This document shows positions 60,434 to 64,000 of a stretch of DNA of 64,000 nucleotides, piece after piece; position 1 is the first letter of the stretch; every line of letters begins with the position of its first letter. The notes under the pieces were generated by a model. It was not told the DNA's origin and searched no databases. It saw only the letters and a list, made by a program, of their open reading frames with translations. A program made the position numbers and the translations under genes. This DNA comes from Epilithonimonas caeni DSM 17710 (GTDB lineage Bacteria > Bacteroidota > Bacteroidia > Flavobacteriales > Weeksellaceae), in NCBI RefSeq assembly GCF_000426465.1, contig NZ_AUFK01000014.1, positions 350,932-414,931 of the forward strand. Direction: 5' to 3'.

Positions 60434-63403
60434 TTAAAATCCTACTTGAACTCCCAGAGACATTGTTCTAAGTACTGGTGAAGCATACCAATATCTTCCT
60501 TTACCTAACCATGACCAAGAATTAGAATTTGATTCCGGGTCATAATTAAGGTTTTTATCAAACGCCCATGTTAATAAATTGGTTCCTCTTAAATAAATTG
60601 TTAAATTATTAAGCCCAACACTTTCTTTAAACAAACTTCCAAAAGAATAGGATATTTTCATTTCTTTTAGTCGTATGTGGTCACCTTTTCTCATAAAACG
60701 ATCTGATTCCAATCTAGAATTGCTTGGATTACCAATAATTGCTTTAGGGTTACTTGCCGTATAGTTTTCCATTCCTGGTGCATCTGTCCAGCTATCATAT
60801 AAAGCATCTGTAATTTGGTTACGTGTTGGAAATCTACCATCATGCAACGTGTAGGACTGAACACCATTTTGAACATAGAAATCAAATTGTCCTGACAATA
60901 GGAAACTTAATGTCAAGTTTTTATATTTGAACTCATTAGTAACTCCTACATTATATAAAGGGAAGGCGCTCTTACCTAACCAAGCTCTATCTGCTTTTGT
61001 TTTATCATTTGTCACATCGGTTTTATCACCGTTTGTGTACCAAAGTGCATCACCCGCTTTGATACCCTTAGTAGCATCATCAGCTGTTGCAACACCTGCC
61101 CATAACCAAGTATAGTACTCTCCAAGTACATGTCCTGGTGCTAACGCTACTAAAGCATTGGTAGCATCACCTGCATCATCTCCTTCAAAAGTACGTAAAG
61201 CTTGGTTATATTCATCCAAAACAGTTTTTGAATAAGCCCCATTTGCATTGATATACCATTGGAAATTACTTGTTCTTATTGGAGTTGCCTCTATTACTAA
61301 TTCAAATCCTTTATTATTTATTTTTCCAATATTCGAGTAGAAAGCACTTGGCCCACCTGATTCTGCCGCAGGATAGAAATAATCTATAGCATTATCCGTT
61401 ATTTTTCTGTAATAATCTAATGTAAACTTCAATCGATCGTTAAAGAAACCGATTTCAGCTCCAATATCCAAATGCTTAGATTCTTCCCATGTTAAAAGAG
61501 GGTTTCCTGCATTCACGATTGATCCAAATCCACCAGCTCCTCCGTAATTATAAGTCCAATTGTAACCAAGCAGTGTTGCAGAGTTGTATTGTGCACCCCA
61601 TTGATCCGCATAAGGGATATTACCTAAAACACCATAACTAGCCCTTATGTTAAAAGTTGAAAACGCTTTTGGAGCGAATGACTCCTGTGCCACATTCCAA
61701 GAACCACCTACTGACCAAAATGTACCAAATTTTTCAGTTCCTAAAGTAGAATTACCATCTCTACGGATTTGACCAGATACAGAGTATCTTTTATCAAAGC
61801 TATAATTTAATCTTCCGAAGTAAGAAATTTGTCTCCAAGCTAGATCATCATTATCTGCAAATTGATCATCCGAAAATTGGAAATATGGATCATTTGAGTT
61901 TGTTGTAAATGTTTGCACATTCAAAACATTATAGGTGTGATCTTGATATTCCATCCCTGCTGATGCATCTACAGAATGTCGATCCCCGAAAACATTATGA
62001 TAGTTAAACGTATTACTCCAGTTCCAGTCCAATGTATTTGTTCTATGATCACCTAAAAACCCTTGATCCTGCGTCATAATAGTAAACACAGGGTGTCCTG
62101 CAGCTACAATTTCTCTTTCTCTCATGAACATTGCTTGTGCACCAAATAATGAATTGAAAGAAAAATTCTTTGAAAAACTATAATCCATATTGGCTGATGT
62201 AATGAACGTATTAATAGCCGACAATTGTCTTGCTTCATTTAACATAGATACCGGATTAAAACCAGGAGTATTATTTCCTGCCCCCTCACCTAAATCTAAT
62301 TGATTATAAGACCCGTCTTCATTATAAATAGGTCTCAATGGAGAAAGCATAATTGCCGAGGTTACAGGATTCGCAGAAGCCCTTCCCCCATAGTAAGTAT
62401 TTCTTTTTACATTAGAATAGTTTAAATTCAAACCAAACTTTAGTTTATCTGATGCCTTATGGTCAACAGCTGCATTAATACTTATCCTATCAAATGCAGA
62501 GGTTAAAATTAATGGTTTATTTTGGTAATAAGAACCCCCAATTCTGAAAGACGTGTTTTCTCCACCACCTGAAGCTCCAAAATTATATGTATTAACAACC
62601 GATGTACCCCTGGTGACAGCTTTAATCCAATCTGTATTGGTATTTTTTAAATCTCCTTCATTATAATAAGTATTCTCATAATTTTGAAGGAAATAGGTTT
62701 TTGCCTCGTCCATATTAGTAACAAGATCCTCAGACACCCCTTGTCCTCTACTATTCCATACCAGCATTGAACCATACTTGATATACTCATCAGCATTCAT
62801 CACTTTCATCTTATCGTAAGCTCTATCCTGAAGTCCTGTTTCTGTAGAGAATTCAAATTTGGTTTTCTGATTGAATTTTCCTTTTTTTGTTTTAATGATA
62901 ATTACACCATTAGCACCTCTGGAACCGTACAATGCAGTAGCCGATGCATCTTTTAAAACCTGAACAGACTCTATGGCATTTGGATCAATAGCCGCTAAAG
63001 GATTCCATGATTCCATTACTTGGGCATTGTCCGCTCCTTTACCTACAACTACACCATCGATAACATATAAAGGGTTAGGTGTTCCAATCAAAGAACTCAC
63101 CCCTCTGACAATTACCATATTAGAAGACCCTGGATCACCACTTGCGGAAGAAAAGTTCAAACCTGCAACTCTACCATTCAAAACTTCATCAACAGATGAG
63201 AATGGCGTAGACTCAAAGTTAGCCTTAGAAACTGTACTATAAGAACCTACTTTCTGAGCCGGATCCAACTTGATGTTTCCAATTACAACTACTTCTTCAA
63301 TGTCTTTTGTGCTAGCTGTATCTCTCTTAGCTTTCTGTGCCATTAATGCCTGTCCCGTAAAGAACAATACGCCAACGGATAACAATCGTAATTTTACATT
63401 CAT
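60434..63403 (-). CDS. SusC/RagA-family TonB-linked outer-membrane transporter
   Basis: A 989-aa TonB-dependent transporter. Signal peptide about residues 1-22 (ALMAQ), then a TonB box-like KDIEEVVVIGN, the plug domain (VDEVLNGRVAGLNFSSASGDPGSSNMVIVRG, YVIDGVVV, IESVQVLKDASATALYGSRGANGVIIIKTKKG; about 45-165) and a beta-barrel to the C-terminus (SLGVQVGF). It lacks the N-terminal carboxypeptidase-regulatory-like domain seen in many SusC proteins. With the SusD lipoprotein it imports an oligomeric nutrient using TonB energy. Confidence 0.96.
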   Translation of the reverse strand: MNVKLRLLSVGVLFFTGQALMAQKAKRDTASTKDIEEVVVIGNIKLDPAQKVGSYSTVSKANFESTPFSSVDEVLNGRVAGLNFSSASGDPGSSNMVIVRGVSSLIGTPNPLYVIDGVVVGKGADNAQVMESWNPLAAIDPNAIESVQVLKDASATALYGSRGANGVIIIKTKKGKFNQKTKFEFSTETGLQDRAYDKMKVMNADEYIKYGSMLVWNSRGQGVSEDLVTNMDEAKTYFLQNYENTYYNEGDLKNTNTDWIKAVTRGTSVVNTYNFGASGGGENTSFRIGGSYYQNKPLILTSAFDRISINAAVDHKASDKLKFGLNLNYSNVKRNTYYGGRASANPVTSAIMLSPLRPIYNEDGSYNQLDLGEGAGNNTPGFNPVSMLNEARQLSAINTFITSANMDYSFSKNFSFNSLFGAQAMFMREREIVAAGHPVFTIMTQDQGFLGDHRTNTLDWNWSNTFNYHNVFGDRHSVDASAGMEYQDHTYNVLNVQTFTTNSNDPYFQFSDDQFADNDDLAWRQISYFGRLNYSFDKRYSVSGQIRRDGNSTLGTEKFGTFWSVGGSWNVAQESFAPKAFSTFNIRASYGVLGNIPYADQWGAQYNSATLLGYNWTYNYGGAGGFGSIVNAGNPLLTWEESKHLDIGAEIGFFNDRLKFTLDYYRKITDNAIDYFYPAAESGGPSAFYSNIGKINNKGFELVIEATPIRTSNFQWYINANGAYSKTVLDEYNQALRTFEGDDAGDATNALVALAPGHVLGEYYTWLWAGVATADDATKGIKAGDALWYTNGDKTDVTNDKTKADRAWLGKSAFPLYNVGVTNEFKYKNLTLSFLLSGQFDFYVQNGVQSYTLHDGRFPTRNQITDALYDSWTDAPGMENYTASNPKAIIGNPSNSRLESDRFMRKGDHIRLKEMKISYSFGSLFKESVGLNNLTIYLRGTNLLTWAFDKNLNYDPESNSNSWSWLGKGRYWYASPVLRTMSLGVQVGF

Positions 63404-63667
63404 ATTAACACTATTTAATTATAATCTGCAAATATGTTAAAAAAAATTAACAAGAACAAAAGTTAACGGCCTAAATAAATTAAATTTTTAAAAAAAAATC
63501 ATTCTCTTTGAAAAATGGATAAAAAACAAGCTGAAAACCATGCTAAAATTTATAAATCATTGATAGTTATTGAAATATTCATTGAATTAAAAACATTCGC
63601 ACAATTCTTTATTTAGAATTAATACAAATTAGCAAAATAAAAAAAACCGCCATATTTGGTAGTCATG
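63404..63667. other. Gene-free A+T-rich gap upstream of susC
   Basis: No open reading frame, RNA gene or repeat of note was seen. On the minus strand, a TAACTTTTG close to the -7 consensus occurs near 63465-63457 and may be part of the susC promoter, but no -33 element fits. The rest is oligo-A/T sequence. Confidence 0.4.
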
Positions 63668-63688
63668 GTCGGAAGATTTTCTTCCGAC
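63668..63688 (+). terminator. Hairpin before the IS4-type transposase
   Basis: A perfect 8-bp stem GTCGGAAG / CTTCCGAC with a 5-nt loop, followed by a T-run. No plus-strand gene ends before it, so it may be an element-borne guard against read-in transcription. Confidence 0.6.
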
Positions 63689-63799
63689 TTTTTTGTTTTT
63701 ATATGCGCAAAAAATAATTTTACAATTACCTGATAATCAAATAATTAACTTGTTTTTGTCGTTTAAATTTTGTATATTTATACTGATAATCAAACATTT

Positions 63800-64000
63800 A
63801 TGTCAGTATTCAATGACCACAAAGTTTCCCTTAGTCAGGTTCTGGATTTCATTCCCGAGGCGCTTTTAAGCCATCTATCAGCGACCACCAATGTTGACCA
63901 CTATAGTAAAGTGCTCCATGGGAGGAAAATGTTCTATCTGCTTTTATTCTGCGTCTTTGACAACGATAGATTGAGCCAGAGGACACTTGAGGACACTTTT
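63800..64000 (+). CDS. IS4-type transposase, N-terminal part (runs off window)
   Basis: From ATG 63800 the frame is open to the window end (67 codons). The sequence begins MSVFNDHKVSLSQVLDFIPE, continues LSHLSATTNVDHYSKVLHGR and then KMFYLLLFCVFDNDRLSQRT. This is the characteristic N-terminal domain (DUF4372-like) of Bacteroidota IS4-family transposases. The catalytic domain lies outside the window. A direct repeat CTGATAATCAAA (63731 and 63783) and the hairpin at 63668 lie in the upstream part; the element's left end was not located. Confidence 0.85.
   Translation, partial: MSVFNDHKVSLSQVLDFIPEALLSHLSATTNVDHYSKVLHGRKMFYLLLFCVFDNDRLSQRTLEDTF

Noticed and set aside
1..64000. tRNA, rRNA or riboswitch genes
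   Set aside because: Intergenic regions were scanned by eye for cloverleaf or TTCGAAT-type motifs and conserved riboswitch cores, and nothing convincing was found; a covariance-model search would settle it.

Overview
The window comes from a Bacteroidota chromosome, most probably a Weeksellaceae (Chryseobacterium/Epilithonimonas-like) flavobacterium. Evidence: A+T-rich DNA; promoters of the TTTG-N18-21-TAnnTTTG type; a SusC/SusD pair; type IX secretion (T9SS) sorting tails and the T9SS plug protein; GLPGLI, DUF4293, DUF4296, GYDIA-GHMP and BshC families; a SUF operon; and short dispersed intergenic repeats typical of these genomes. No rRNA, tRNA or CRISPR array was seen.

Layout. 1-9.9 kb: edge of a SpoIIM-family gene, RDD membrane protein, two TonB-C-like secreted proteins, miaB, an S41 peptidase, a sigma-54 activator, an LptE lipoprotein and a Glu/Lys-rich TPR protein. 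9.9-11.7 kb: two GLPGLI proteins on the minus strand. 11.9-16.5 kb: sufA-sufB-(GxxExxY)-sufC-sufD. The GxxExxY gene sits in a 636-bp unit bounded by 30-bp inverted repeats, placed exactly between sufB and sufC. 16.7-25 kb: mostly housekeeping genes (zincin-like protein, CsaA, DUF1801, MsbA-like ABC exporter, M28 peptidase, DUF4293, rho, GNAT, DoxX-like).

25.0-40.1 kb is an accessory island read almost wholly on the minus strand. It runs from a T9SS-A cargo protein through a 1144-aa RHS-like protein and a four-helix-bundle protein to a full-length 1313-aa DUF6443/RHS protein. Downstream lie displaced RHS tails carrying alternative C-terminal tips. Each complete tip is followed by a small putative immunity gene, and two units also carry a convergent small lipoprotein gene. 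The far end is broken up by an IS1-family element, an IS1 remnant and an RHS splinter. This looks like a polymorphic-toxin locus with stored tip/immunity cassettes.

40.6-57.4 kb: DUF6266 protein, polyprenol-type glycosyltransferase, DUF4296 lipoprotein, tgt, an LptF/G permease, the T9SS plug protein, an MBL hydrolase, a nonsense-interrupted gene, pckA, a GHMP kinase, an array of evenly spaced palindromes, fabD, a PBP1/LysM protein, bshC and a putative porin. 57.4-63.4 kb: a T9SS-A beta-propeller protein and a susD-susC pair. The window ends inside an IS4-type transposase gene.

The two most unusual structures are the inverted-repeat GxxExxY cassette inside the suf operon and the RHS tip/immunity/lipoprotein array. 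The next is the use of intergenic-type repeat words as in-frame coding sequence in the island.
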